A stretch of DNA of 39,614 nt. Source: Chara braunii (taxonomy: Eukaryota; Streptophyta; Charophyceae; Charales; Characeae). The stretch covers positions 6,405,584-6,445,197 of the forward strand of contig BFEA01000005.1 in the NCBI GenBank assembly GCA_003427395.1, given 5' to 3'. The position numbers were made by a program, and so were the translations under genes. This document shows, piece by piece, positions 10,497 through 22,342 of this stretch (position 1 is its first letter; each line of letters opens with the position of its first letter). Below the pieces are notes generated by a model that made no database searches, was not told the DNA's origin, and worked only from the letters and a program-made list of their open reading frames with translations.

Positions 10497-11722
10497 TGTG
10501 GTACGTTTGCACTCATCTGCCGCTTGTCTTCTGCCTTACGCGGTACATACATGCGGTCTGCTTGGCGAGTTTGGCCGTAAGTAGTGTGTAGCCAGGAGGG
10601 TGGAGACGAGTGAAGTGGCGACCCAGGAGGTGAGGGGATCGCTAGGAAGGCTACGTGGGTGTAATGTGGTCTGGACAGTGTAATGCTGAGGTGGAACGGT
10701 GAGATAATGCTGGTTGTGCCGATGCAGTGACTGGTCATCGCAATCGCCATCAGGTCATCTGGTGAGATTATCTCTGTGGTTGGGGGCAGCTATTTGAGGT
10801 ATGTTGCTCTTAACCTTATCTACCCTCTCCGACACTTCTTACCGTGAGGTTGTGTGTTCCTTCTTGAGAGTCCTCTCCTTGTGAGGTGTCGAGTGCGCTC
10901 AACCTTGAGAGTCGACAATGTTCACATGGAGCATCTGGGAGAAGATGGGCGGAGCTTTCTGAAGGGCCCTGGACGAAGCAATGGGTCACGGTCACCATGC
11001 CAACCCATCGGGAGTAGAGTACGCATGCTTTGCTGCTTGTCCTTTGTTCGGCTTGCTGCGCTGTTAGATGGGTACTGCAGGGCAGGCCAGCCCTTAAGGG
11101 AGACCAGACCGGACGTCTTTAAATAAGCACCGGAAGGGGAACCATTGGCTGTGATAGTCGTCCGGCTGCGACGTAAAAGAATTCCTGGAGTCACTTGGGG
11201 GCGGACGTTAAATTGCCTCTGGATCAGCCAATGGTTGTAAGGCTCGCTGCACGCGATGATAATCCAGTGCAGGGCTGGCCAGCTCAGCAGATACTCGGGG
11301 CACAAGGGTGGGCCGGACACACACCTTTAGACACGCGACGCTCTCCAGATTGCTTAGGGATGCTGACGTCAAGTGATACTTAGGGGAACTAAGGGAGGGA
11401 TAAATTCCAGGTGATAAGTTCGAGAAAATTCCATGCTGTCCTATCCACACAAATGATTCTATTTTTATGTTTTGATTAGTTAGGTGTACAGCCATTGACA
11501 TCTGACAGACAACATTAGTTAGAACTGTTTCTTGTTCATGGTGCTTCTGTTTGTGGACTATTCAAACTAAAAAATAGTTTCGTTTGTAGGAATCTGACTT
11601 ACATGTTGACCTCGAGTGATATCTGTTCCGAAATAGCAACCAATTACTTAGTTGGTCTGTGCACTATGCTGCGGTAGGCATCCAGTGTGCATTAGTGCAG
11701 ATTGTGTACAATGCTGTAGCTT
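10497..11722 (+). other. Untranslated leader of element B
   Basis: About 1.2 kb between the primer site and the first gag codon. Short ORFs on both strands have no recognisable content, and no repeat or domain is seen. Confidence 0.6.
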
Positions 11723-13674
11723 ATGAGCGATAGGGAGGAACAACAACCGGACGACCAGATCTTGCGATCGGCAAGGCGCCCAGTAGCCCACTTGGCATTA
11801 GGACCAGAGGACGACATACATCTGTTCCGCCAGCTTAGGGAGAGGCAGCAGCAGCAGAGGCTAGCAGGGCACTTGTGAGTGAAGCTGCAGCTTCAGAAGC
11901 CATGGCCACCTCAGCACAACAGTCTACTCAGGCCGGTAGTTCAAGGTATGTTGGGTCAAAGGTCGCTCAGACCCAGAGTCAGTCCACTGGCGTAATGGCG
12001 AGCTAGCCATTAGTGTTGACCACCAAGGAGATCGCCATACAGGAGGAGGCTCTGCAAGAGGCACAGCTACAGCATGCACTAGGACAGATAAAAGCGGAGA
12101 AAGAAAGAATGATTAGAAGAAGAGCCAGGATGCAGCGGAGACAAGAGGACGTAAGTGAGTTAGAGGAGATGGACCTGACGCTCATGACCGATGATGTGAG
12201 GATCATATGGTCTGTCCTGCTAAATGTAGTTGAGATGCAGGACCATCAGACGACCATTTTTTAGGACATCCAGCAAAGTCTGGCCCTGTTGGCTGGTCGT
12301 GCGCAGGCAACATCGCCAATGTCCGGGCCTGGTGCCTGGCCCGTTGTACATCCTCCTCCTTATGTCCCACCGGTGACTGGGGTATCCCCATATATAGCTC
12401 CATCATCGGTAGCGATCGTTTCCCTGGGCATGCCGCTTTCAGGAGGGGTATCAGCAGGGACTAGTTTACAGGTTCCTGTACAGACAGTGTACACCCAATC
12501 TCCGTTGCAGGTTGCGGTCACCACGCAGCCTGCTGTCTCGCAGCCTGTGCAGCCGCAGGGCACACAGCCCCAACAGCTAGCACAACAACCTGTGTGACCG
12601 GGTCCACAGCCCGGAGTGATGCAAGGACCGGGACAAACACAGTGGGTTCCAAAGACGACCATCGCCGCTTCGAAACCCTTCACAGGGGACAAGAGAGGCG
12701 AAGACCTCGACACATGGTTGAGGTCAGTGCCAGTCTATGTTAGGTGTAAACTTACCTAGCCGCACGAAGAAGTGCTTGTGGCTGCCTCCTACCTAGAGGG
12801 TAGTGCAGCAAGATGGTTGAGCGGTTTAGTGCAGCTCCAGGGGTATGGTCATGACTTCCGCGCTTGGGCGGTCACCCAGAAATTGGAGGACTTCCTGAAG
12901 ATGGTGGAGGAAAGGTGGCACGATCCTCAGGAGGCCCAAAGGGCCACTGACGCGATCCTGACACTGCACACTCGGCAGTTTAAGTCAGTAAGGGAAGCCA
13001 CCGATGTTGTTGAGCGTCTGATCTGTGTCCTAGGGGTGCGCTATGACCCCCAGGTGTTACGTACCTCGTACCTGAGATGCTTCTCTTTGCCTCTCAGGAA
13101 CCAGTTGGCAAGTCAGGCCAACATCAATATGCACAACTTTCCTTCGTTTAGCAAGATGGCCCTAGACCTTGAGGCGAAGATAGGGCATGGACAGGCACCC
13201 ACTACGGATGGTAGGAAGAAGACACTGCCTCCCAACTGGAAGGCGAAGGGCCGCTTAATGTTTGTCGATAACGATGGTTCTACTATCGAAGTAGACGAAC
13301 ACTTCCAGGAAGGAGTAGGTTCAGAGGCGGGCAGCGTAAAAGCTTCAGAGGGTGAAGTAGTCGCTGCCGTAGCTCAGAAAGGTAAGGCGACCGGTAGACG
13401 CCGCGGAGGATCCCGGTCAAGGAGTCAAGTAGACCCCAACTCTCCCCCATGGGAGAAGGCGGGTCTCACTGAGGACGTGTGGAGAGATCGGTACTCACGG
13501 CAGGCCTGTATTCGTTGTGGTCAATATGGCCATAGCCAGTACAAGTGCCACAACAAGAAGGTAACTGAAAAGATCCCACCTATGATGGGGCAGGTGTTGG
13601 GATCCTCTCACCCCGTCGGTAGCAATGTTGCCAGTACTTCAGGCAGTGCTCCGGGAAACACATCGGGCCAGTAG
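11723..13674 (+). pseudogene. gag: Element B gag (broken)
   Basis: Gag builds the particle that packages element RNA. The likely start is ATG at 11723 (MSDREEQQPDDQ), in a frame that must shift by one base near 11830 to reach the frame used by the rest. An Ala/Gln-rich and then charged N-terminal region (12013-12264, probable coiled coil) is followed by a Pro/Gln/Val-rich linker, a capsid-like part (12640-13260, with TGDKRGEDLDTWLRS and YLEGSAARWL), a basic stretch TGRRRGGSRSRSQ, and a zinc knuckle CIRCGQYGHSQYKC (CX2CX4HX4C, about 13507-13548). Nonsense codons sit in frame at 12004 (TAG), 12262 (TAG), 12595 (TGA) and 12757 (TAG). It ends at TAG 13672-13674, overlapping pol in the -1 frame. 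Confidence 0.85.
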
Positions 13675-16600
13675 GAATAGTAGTTGTTCCTGCTAGGGTC
13701 GAGGTGGTGGAGACACCCTCACCATCTCGAGAGATGGCCCAAGCTACTGACTCCAGCGTCGTCCTGCAAACACGTTCAGACCGATCGAGCCTCTGTTCGA
13801 TGAATGTGTTTGAGTCCTTAGAGGAGCTAGAGGTGAAGTGGTCTAGATCAGACCCCCTAGCTTCTTGGACGACCTTAGTCAAAGCCCCTAAGGGTGAGAT
13901 GTTCGTCAGTGAGGTTGTCATTGGCGGCCGCAAGGCCGGGGCCTATTATGACACTTGCTCGACTAGGAACTTTATCAGTCGCGCGTGCGTTGAGAGGCTG
14001 CGTTTACAGGGGCGAGTGCAGCGCCTGAGTCGACCTGTGAAGTCGACCTGTACCAACAAACAGCGCATGGTAGTCAACGACTACCTCCAGGATGTAGAGT
14101 GTTGTTTCCCGTACGCGGGAGGGGAATTGAGACATCGCGTCTCGTTCCTAGTGAGTGACGAGCTCCCAATGGATATGTTACTAGGAATGTACTACCTCTC
14201 TGTGGCTCAGCCCCAGTTTGATTGGGACCGAAAAGTGGTCAAACACACTTCGCCAGTCGGAGGGACCGCCAATTACATAAGTTCAAAGCTAGTAGTCTGA
14301 TTGAGTCCTATGGGTGCATGTGTGCGGCCGTGTTCTACAATTATTATAAGCAAAATCAGGAGGAGGGTATGTACTTAGTTTATGTCTCTGCTGCAGGCGA
14401 GCCGGTGAAAATGCCGCCGGAGATAGAGGGAGTAGTTGCTAAGTACCCTGATCTATTTGAAGAGCCGACAGAGGTTGTAGTCAGGGAGGTCGTCCACTCG
14501 ATAGAGATTATCCCAGGGTCTAGTATCCTGAAGGGTAGGATCTATCGGATGTCTCCAGGCGAGTTCGATGAGCTTCGTCGACAACTCAAGGAACTCGTAG
14601 AGAAGGGTTGGATCCGACCGAGTGTCTCTCCTTATGGATCTCCAGTACTATTCGTACCTAAGAAGAAAGAGGGTACACTTAGGATGTGCATTGATTATAG
14701 GGGCCTCAATGCCATCACTGTTAAGAACAGAGAGCCCCTACCGCGCATCAACGATTTGTTAGATAGAGTGCAAGGGTGTCGGTACTTCAGTAAGATAGAT
14801 CTGAAGTCCGGGTACCATCAGATTGCAATCCGGCCCGAGGATCAACACAAAACCACTTTTTAGACCAGGTACGGTCTGTACGAGTTTGTGGTGATGCCTT
14901 TCGGCCTTTGCAATGCGCCTGGCACCTTTCAGCACGCTATGAATTGGATATTCCATGACTACTTGGATAAGTTTGTCATCGTGTACCTCGATGACATACT
15001 TATTTTTAGTAAGACTGTCAAGGAGCATGTTGCACATTTGGACAAAGTCCTCAGCCTCTTGCGACAGCACAAGTTCAAGATCAACGGTGAGAAGTGCGAG
15101 TTTGGCCGCACCCGTGTCTTGTACTTGGGTCATGAGATATCCGCGGAAGGGTTAAAGCCCGATGACGCGAAGGTGGCCAGCATTCGTGATTGGCCACGTC
15201 CTCAGTCTGTGACCGAGATGAGATCTTTCTTAGGAATGACAGACTACTATAGGACTTTTGTTAAGAACTATAGCATAGTGGCCGCTCCTTTGACTGATCT
15301 GACTTGCCTTGACACCCCATGGGAGTGGACAGATGAGTGCGAGGCTGCTTTCAGACATCTGAAGCATGCGTTGACGCACTACGAGGTCTTGAAACTTCCT
15401 GATCCTGATAAGCCGTTTATAGTCACCACGGATGCCAGCCAATATGGCATTGGCGCCGTGCTGGCGCAGCAGGAGGGGCCAAAGTTGAGGCCTGTAGAGT
15501 ACATGTCCAAGAAAATGCTGTCTCAAAAGTTGGCTAAGTCCACCTATGAGAAGGAACTATATGCGGTTTACAAGGCTCTGACCCATTGGAGGCACTATCT
15601 CCTTGGGAGGTTTTTCATCCTCAGGACTGATCATCAGATTCTGAGATGGATGAGAACTCAGTCGGTACTCTCTGACGCTCTCAAGCGTTGGATCGAAGTC
15701 ATTGAGCAGTATGACTTTGACCCTCAGTATCTTAAAGGGGAGTGCAACAAGGTTGCTGATGCCTTGTCGCGTAGACCTGATACCTCAGGTGCGCTGATTA
15801 CTAAGTTAGATCTGACGGGCAGTGTTACTCAGTCTTTGGTGGAAGCCTATCACGAGGACCAGTTCATGTTTGAGATCATACACAGACTTGAGGCGAAGGA
15901 CAAGAAGACTTCTGCCGAGTTTGAGTTGATCAATGGCTTGCTGTTTCTTGAGAAGGAAGGGAATAAACGATTGTGTGTCCCGAATAGCGAGTCTTTGAGT
16001 AGTTTGTTTTTAGGTGAGTGCCATGATGCCACCGACCATTTTGGGTATAAGAAGACCGCAACCAATCTGCTGCAGCGGTTCTGGTGGCCCACGATGATGC
16101 GAGATGCTCAGTTGTACGTGGAGACTTGTCAAGTCTGTCAGAGAGACGAGCCACGTACGCAGGCTTCTCTTGGGCTCCTGAAGCCCCTTCCGATTCCGGA
16201 ACGGCCTAGTGAGAGTCTGTCCATGGACTTCATGGATACCCTGGTCACCAGCAAGAGTGGGATGCGACATATCTTCATCACCGTGGATAGGTTTAGTAAG
16301 TATGCTAGGTTAGTAGCAATGTCGGAAACAACAAAGATGGAGTATGTGATCAGGATGTTCAAAGAGAACTGGGTCAGGGACTTCGGTTTACCGAAGTCTA
16401 TTATCAATGACAGGGATGTCCGGTTTACCAGCGAGTTGTGGAAGGCCGCTGCTGCAGAGCAGGGAACTCAGTTGCAAATGACTTCTGGGAATCACCCAGA
16501 GGCCAACGGACAGGCCGAGCAACTGAACCGCGCTGTTCAACACCTGTCGAGGCATTACATCAAGCCCAACCAGGTGGACTGGGATGAGAAGCTTGCTCTC

Positions 16601-17314
16601 ATCGCCAGTTTGTACAACAACGCTGTACACAACGCCACCGGGGTGAGCCCAAACAGCTTACTGCTAACGTTCAAGCCTAGACTGCCCCTAGACTTTCTTC
16701 TTCCTGAGAATCAGTCCACTGCTGCACTAGGTACCTTAGAAGTTGCTTATCGGTATGAACAGAAGATGCAGCAGGTTGTAGAACAGATGCAGAAGGCACA
16801 GGCTGCAATGATAGAGTCTGAAAATAGACATCGCCGTCCTTCTACGTTTTAGGTTCGGGACAGGGTCTGGGTTAAGTCTTCAGAACTGGGACAGGAGCAC
16901 GGGATCTCCCGCAAACTCATGCCCCAGGACTTTGGACCCTGGGAAGTCTTGGACATCGTTGGGACAGATCCGGATGGGCCATCTTATGTTATCCGGACCC
17001 CTGGTCATCTCCGAACTTACCCTGTCTTTCACGCCTCCAAGCTTGCACCTTTGAAGGAAACAGACGAGTTTCCTTCTCGTCGCTCAATGCTGCCCCCAAC
17101 CATGGATGGAGAAGTGGACATTGATGACATCGTGGATCACAGGGAGCTGCCAGTTCAGAGACCTGCAGGCAGGGGACGTCCTCCGAAACCGAAGCTGCAG
17201 TACCGCGTTCGGTTCCGACATCATACTGATCCGAAGGAGGACCGCTGGTTCACGAGAGAAGAACTCATGCAGACCGCTCCTCAAGTTGTAGCTCATTGTG
17301 AGAAATCTCTGTAG
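13623..17314 (+). pseudogene. pol: Element B pol: protease, RT, RNase H, integrase, chromodomain (broken)
   Basis: The frame opens after TAG 13620-13622 and lies -1 to gag with a 52-nt overlap and no nearby ATG, which suits expression by ribosomal frameshifting. The order is a retropepsin-like part with YYDTCSTRNFIS (about 13944, DTC in place of DTG), then a frameshift at about 14250-14290. RT follows with [10 protein letters not shown] and YLDD (about 14983), then RNase H with TTDAS, YEKEL, RTDHQ and VADALS. Integrase has CX2C in CQVC, SMDFMD, INDRDVRF and HPEANGQAEQ. A GPY/F-like tail, FGPWEVLDIVG, and a chromodomain-like core, VRFRHHTDPKEDRWFTREEL, complete it. TAG codons at 14861-14863 and 16850-16852 each replace a CAG that is present in element A. 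The integrase zinc finger has TDHFG where A and D have TGHFG. The stop is at 17312-17314. Confidence 0.92.
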
Positions 17315-17368
17315 AAAGGAAAGCGCCCTATGATTGAAGATTGAGCTTCTCAGAGGACTGTTGAAGCT

Positions 17369-17381
17369 AAGGAGGAGGGAA
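17369..17381 (+). other. Polypurine tract of element B
   Basis: AAGGAGGAGGGAA directly precedes the 3' LTR start TGCGAGG. It marks the plus-strand primer and fixes the LTR boundary. Confidence 0.85.
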
Positions 17382-18284
17382 TGCGAGGCCAATGCCTCGA
17401 TGAGCCCCATTCAGCCCCCATTTTGAAGCCAGTAGGCCGCCCTAAGTGAAGGCAGGCTCGACGAGGCCCTCAGGGCCCTATTTCGGTCACTGCGCAACCA
17501 ATGAAATTCAGGCAGTTGCGCAGCGCCAGTTGGTTGAGAGAACCCAGGCCCCGGGCCGCCTGTGTCAATGTATGGAAAGCAGGCCCTGGGCTGGATACGG
17601 GTACTGGGCCGAACACAGGCCAAGGCAGTTGGGCGCATGCAACCACCTCAGGCCCAAGGCCTGTTCTCGAACGTGCTGGGGCTCAGGCTACCGGGGCCTA
17701 CTGGAAGCTTCCTGGGACTGGACGTAGGCAGGCCACTTCGATATAGCAAAGGGCCTGTCTCCTCATTCGGCATTCGGGTGCTGGCTGCATGCTGCGCAAG
17801 CGCTGCTGCGCTATTTGCTTTCTGGCGCCTACGCTCTCACGGGCGAGCAGGGAAGGAGCACGCAGCCATAGCCGAGCTGCGCTGCTGTACGCTGGGTGAG
17901 GCGCAGGGTGGTCCTTGGGTGCAAGTGGCATATGTGTGTTGGGGAACGAGGTTGTGAGTGTAGCGAGAGACGTACCTGGTGCTGGAAGCGTGCGACATTG
18001 GTCGCTGGGTCGCTGTATGCTCGTACTTTGGGGGAGCTGTTGTCGTCAACTTCGGCATTGTAGTATAGGCTAGATAGGATCTGCCAGATAGGATATCGAC
18101 TCTGGTTCTTCGTTGATGATGATGATGGGTCTATTTCAGCATTGTCAATTATGAACTCTTGGTGTGTTCTATTTGGTGAATCTCGTGATGCCTTTCTGCT
18201 GTTGGTTCGGGGTCAAGACTATCTGGACTCATATGTATGATGCTGTTTGATTGCTGAAGTTCGCTATTGCTCATCTTCCTTGCA
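17382..18284 (+). repeat. 3' LTR of element B
   Basis: It is nearly identical to 9573-10481. It carries the GCCCTAAGTGAAGGC motif at 17436-17457 and the TATA-like box at 17739-17746. It has 13 extra bases after CCAGTTGG that the 5' LTR has lost and an 8-bp CTGGGTCG duplication near 18005. It lacks the hairpin: a 25-bp deletion between two GCCA repeats joins CTGCCA to GATAGG near 18085. It ends CTTGCA at 18284, followed by ATAT. Confidence 0.93.
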
Positions 18285-18619
18285 ATATAGATAAAAATTC
18301 ATAAAATGCTGTTTGTATGCCGAGCGCAGAAAAGGTTAGAAGAAGTATACAGGCTGGGCAATACTAGTTTCTGCAGGCAAAACCAGGCGGTAACAGATAT
18401 AGGTTAGTAGCAAAAACTTCCTTTGAATCCCTGTTCCCGTACCCAAACCGTTCAGAAAACACAGCAATGGTCACTGCTTACACAATCCCCGCAAACCGCA
18501 CTGATAGCGGAAAAGTTCAAAAACCGCAGAGAAATCAGATGCTGGAATTAATTTTCAGAATTAGCAGATGTTGCAGATTTGCAGACTGCTGGCTACACGA
18601 TCTGTACCACTAACATTTT

Positions 18620-18930
18620 GACAGTGGGCTGACGCATCAGACTGACAACAGACTGGCAACGGGGACTGTTCTGACACGGACAGATAGACGGTTTGGATTG
18701 ACTGCATGGACTGGACTGACAACGCAGTCTGTTACTACAGACTGAGACTGACAGGACTGACAGACAGATCCCGTAATTATCACGTTTTGCAGGTCAAAAC
18801 ACGGTAGCAAGGTCAGACTCGACAGTCAAACTGACTGACTGATGCACAGCAGACTGACAATTACTAACTACCCTTTCATGGACTGTGGACTGACAGACTG
18901 ACAGATTGACTGACTGACAGACTGACATCA
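18620..18930. repeat. Degenerate ACTGAC simple-repeat field
   Basis: Many copies of GACTGACAGACTGAC-like words are interspersed with unique bases, densest at 18884-18928. It reads as an old, mutated tetranucleotide (ACTG) array. Confidence 0.7.
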
Positions 18931-20394
18931 GGGAAACAGGTCGCCGGATGAACTCGTGTGATGCAACTCTTGATTGGAGGTTTGCCGCCGGTCAATTCTG
19001 ACCGTAATTCCATTGGCCCGCTGACATTTACCAGTCAGCGCTCTTACGGATCCTCGCTGAAACTTCCAATCAGCAGTGCTGCTCCCTGTCGAATACCGTC
19101 TGCAAAATATTTATTCCTACTTGGAAACTATAAGTCCAGTGGCCTGCGCAGAATTTGAGGGTCACTGCCTCAATCGGACCAATTAGGGTTGACACTTCTG
19201 ATTGGCCAAGCCACCTGGCCGCCGTTTACAGTCGCTGTTCCAAAATTTCTCCACATTTTTTTTTTCGCACTTATACACTCCTCTGCGTATCACCCAATTG
19301 CGGCATCCCACCGCCTTTTCGCCTTTGAAAACAGATCTCTTGTTCCACTTTCCAACCGCTGACCCAAGATGAAGTGGCCACCAAGTCAACCCCCAGGTGG
19401 CTGTGGTCCAGCTCCGATACCAACTGTTATGTGCTCGATTGTTTCATGATCGAAAACCACATTCTAATGTTCCCATATACATCTGCAACGACAGGCAGAC
19501 TGGAGAGAGCCGATTCACACCATAGCCATGGAGAGATGTTGCACAGTGGAAGCCAAAACCAGATACAAAAATTGAGAGAAAAAATCATTTAAAAAATTAA
19601 AAATGAAAAATGTTTTCCATCAATTTTGTGCTCTCCTCCATCAACAATGGAGTACGACCCCAGGATCTCAACCATGAATTATTTTCCACCCTCTATTAAC
19701 CCCCAACAAACTTCAACGAATTGTTCATTTAAACTCCTCCTTCCTCCAGCAACCCGTACGCACAAGTATGGCACACTAATCTACTAGTGCCCCAATCCCC
19801 ACGTGTCTGTAGCTGCAGGCGCTGATCCCATGTAGGTCAGATACCCAATCAGCAGCGCCAAACGAAGAAGATGAACTTCGGTAAAGAAGAAGATGACTGC
19901 TGTGATATGGCAGTTTGAGACAGACAACGGCTCCTTTCGAACCTCCCAAACAGCAGCAGTAGCGGTGATGGCACACAGCTCACTGATAAGCCCGCAATCA
20001 GTGGCTGTTCCTCGTGGTGCCACGGCGCCCCAGCCATGGCTACCACCCGCAAGATGACGAGCGCTAATTTTAGCACTGCTGCAGTCGCCAGCCCGCTCCC
20101 TCCAGCCTTCCCAAAAAAAAGAACGGCCAAATAAAACCTGTTCGAAGTCGGCCTCTGACTACTTCTATCAGACATCCTAGACCTAGCACACAGCAACTCC
20201 CTACGGACTTCTCTGACCGTCCAAGCCGCACATATCTACGGTCTATCTACCTACACGCATCTAGACAGTATACAGACCAAAGGGAATTTAACAAAAGAAA
20301 AGGCCTACACGCCTACCCGTTTCCAGAAGTGCAGAAAAGGACAAGAACGACCTAAGCTACGTTAGCACAGGTCGTGGGATCAACTCAAAACAGC

Positions 20395-20452
20395 AGCACC
20401 GCATTTTTCCTTTCTTTTCTTTTTTTTGGTCTTTTTTTTTTGTGTGTTTGTT
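20395..20452. repeat. T-rich low-complexity tract
   Basis: Long T runs with C, for example T8 and T10, lie directly left of the pyrimidine tract. Confidence 0.7.
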
Positions 20453-20524
20453 ATGTGGTCATGCAGTTAAGGGCCATTGAGCCCTCAGCTAGGATACAGC
20501 CCACTGAAACTGCAATTCACTGCA

Positions 20525-21015
20525 CCCCTCCCTCTGCAAACCCTTGCTTGCTCCCTCCTTCTCCCTTGCTCTGTCAGTCCGTTGTTCCCCTCGCTCCATC
20601 ACTCCCTCACTCACTCCCTCGCTCTCTCCCTCTCTCACGCTCTTGCCCCCTCCCTCCCTCCGTCCCTCTCTCCCTTGGTTACTCCGTCTCCCTTTGATCC
20701 CGCCTCACACCCTCCCTTGTACCCTCCACCGTTCCCCCTCCTTCCCTCTATTGCTCCCTTGCTCACTTCCTCCTCTGTTTCCTCTCCTGCTCTTTCCTCC
20801 CTCTGTCACTCTCTCCCTCATTTCCTATCTTGCTCCCTCCCTCCCTCCCTGCCTTACCATGTCCCTTCTTCTTTCCCTCTCTCACTCCCCCACTTCCGTC
20901 CCTCCTGTACTCCCTCGCTCCCTTCTTCAGTTCCTTGTGTGTCCTTGCTCCCTTGTTCCCTCACCTTCAAGTTTCCTTCCTTCCCTCCCTCCTCCCTCTC
21001 TTTCCTTCTTTCAGA
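20525..21015. repeat. Polypyrimidine tract, ~490 bp
   Basis: The plus strand is almost purely C and T in CTCCCT/CTTGCTCCCT-like words. Several overlapping long ORFs of Ser/Pro/Leu arise from it and should not be read as genes. Confidence 0.85.
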
Positions 21016-21942
21016 TACTATCAGTGGGAAAGAGGCGAACTTACTCCAATAACTGGAAAACATGACACCCTTTTTTGCCCCTTGCCAGTGTTCTTTTGCA
21101 GCACATTTACCTTTGAGTTGCCTGGCCCAGTGGCCCCAGTCTGTGCTGGTCATGGGATTGCAGGTTGTGAATGTGATATGCTGCTAGGATGAGAGAAATG
21201 TGGACTATGAGCCGATATAGTGGAGCTTCTAGGCGGTAACAGCTCAGTACAGCAAGGATGTGACGAGTGATTGCAGAAGGAAGAGGAAGAAAAAGCAAAG
21301 ACAGCATGGACCAGTGACATTATCCCTACCATCTTGCAGCACTGTGGCCTGTCCGATGGCAGCTGGCTGCTGTATCACCAAGCACCATTTTCTTTGTTGT
21401 GAACATGACTCACCTACGCATTATCGCTCGAGCAGAGCTCTGTATAAAATAAGAATGTTGATGTGCTCCATTGGCTAGAAGACCGATCTTCACCAAAGCA
21501 CCAGGTTGTGGGTATGTATGACTGCTACTGTGGTCGTTCTACTATCGCCATGATTTATAGAGCAACCCAGCCGCTCACCGATTGGCCACCTTGACACAGC
21601 ATAGCGCCATCTTTTGTGCCGATAGAATGCATTTTATCTCTTTGGCAATAACATCTTAGCACTAACAGAGAACTGGAGAATGGATTTGGAAATCAGACAT
21701 CTGATCAGAGATCAGTGGACGTTTGGGAACCGATCATCATGTGAGATTATCTCTGAAAGCCTGTGAAAGGCTTAATAAATATCCATGGTGAGAGAGCTAC
21801 GGCGCCGAACTGCGCACTAACCGGGGTGACCTCCTCAGGCTGGGAAGTTCCGGTGCTAATTTGTTAAAAAAAAAAGGAGCCATCAGGGAATCAACGTCGA
21901 ACAGATGGCGAACAGTTCATAAACAAGAACTTCGAGGCAGTG

Positions 21943-22208
21943 GGCATGTTCACTTCATTGCCAGTATTACTGCCGCATCTGTGTGATATTCTCAGACTAA
22001 ATGGCTTGCCCTGCCTCAGCAAGCTGCAGTCGGCATATTCACCCCATTGCCAGTATTACTGCTGCATCTGTGTGATACTCTCAGACTAAATGGCTTGCCC
22101 TGCCTCAGCAAGACGCAGTGAGCATGTTCACTCCATTGCCAGTACTACTGCTGCATCTGTTTGATATCCTCACACTAAATGGCTTGCCCTGCCTCAGCAA
22201 GCCTTGGT
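21943..22208 (+). repeat. Three tandem copies of an 89-bp unit
   Basis: The units start at 21943, 22032 and 22121. Each contains GCATGTTCAC-like, CCATTGCCAGTA, GCATCTGTGTGATA and AAATGGCTTGCCCTGCCTC segments, with a few substitutions between copies. The array ends about 130 bp before the start codon of the large exon. Confidence 0.9.
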
Positions 22209-22342
22209 CACATAGAGAGCACCGATCATGAAAATTTCCAATGCTCATCTCAAGCCCCTCGGCTCTGCATCCACATCATGCGCCTATTACCTCAAATCCA
22301 AATGTGGGTGTGAAATTTGCCATTCCACCTGAGCCTTGAGTG

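Larger units (their letters stand above)
9573..18284 (+). mobile_element. Complete Ty3/gypsy chromovirus-like element B (inactive)
   Basis: This is the only element in the window with both LTRs (909 and 903 bp). Its order is LTR, primer site, ~1.2 kb leader, gag, protease, RT, RNase H, integrase with chromodomain-like tail, polypurine tract, LTR. That domain order (RT before integrase) defines Ty3/gypsy. By eye the two LTRs differ by about 30 substitutions and three indels in ~870 aligned bases (about 3.4%), so the insertion is not recent. Gag and pol carry six nonsense codons and two frameshifts, so the copy cannot move by itself. Its pol is close to A and D but its LTR is closer to solo LTR C. 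Confidence 0.93.
18285..22342. other. Intergenic stretch left of the large exon
   Basis: There is no convincing gene. It contains a degenerate ACTGAC repeat field, T-rich and pyrimidine-rich low-complexity DNA, and three 89-bp tandem repeats just before the large exon (listed separately). Long ORFs in the pyrimidine tract (20374-21065) are products of its low complexity. The right part may hold the promoter and 5' UTR of the downstream gene. Confidence 0.5.

Noticed and set aside
10346-11501. Several ORFs of 60-134 residues in the element B leader
   Set aside because: They are not related to any retroelement protein and lie in a region expected to be untranslated.
20374-21065. Overlapping ORFs of 107-191 residues rich in Ser, Pro and Leu
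   Set aside because: They are translations of a polypyrimidine tract, where several frames lack stops because stop codons need A and G. There are no domain-like features.
21943-22208. CRISPR-like array
   Set aside because: The repeats are contiguous 89-bp units without unique spacers, in a eukaryotic window.
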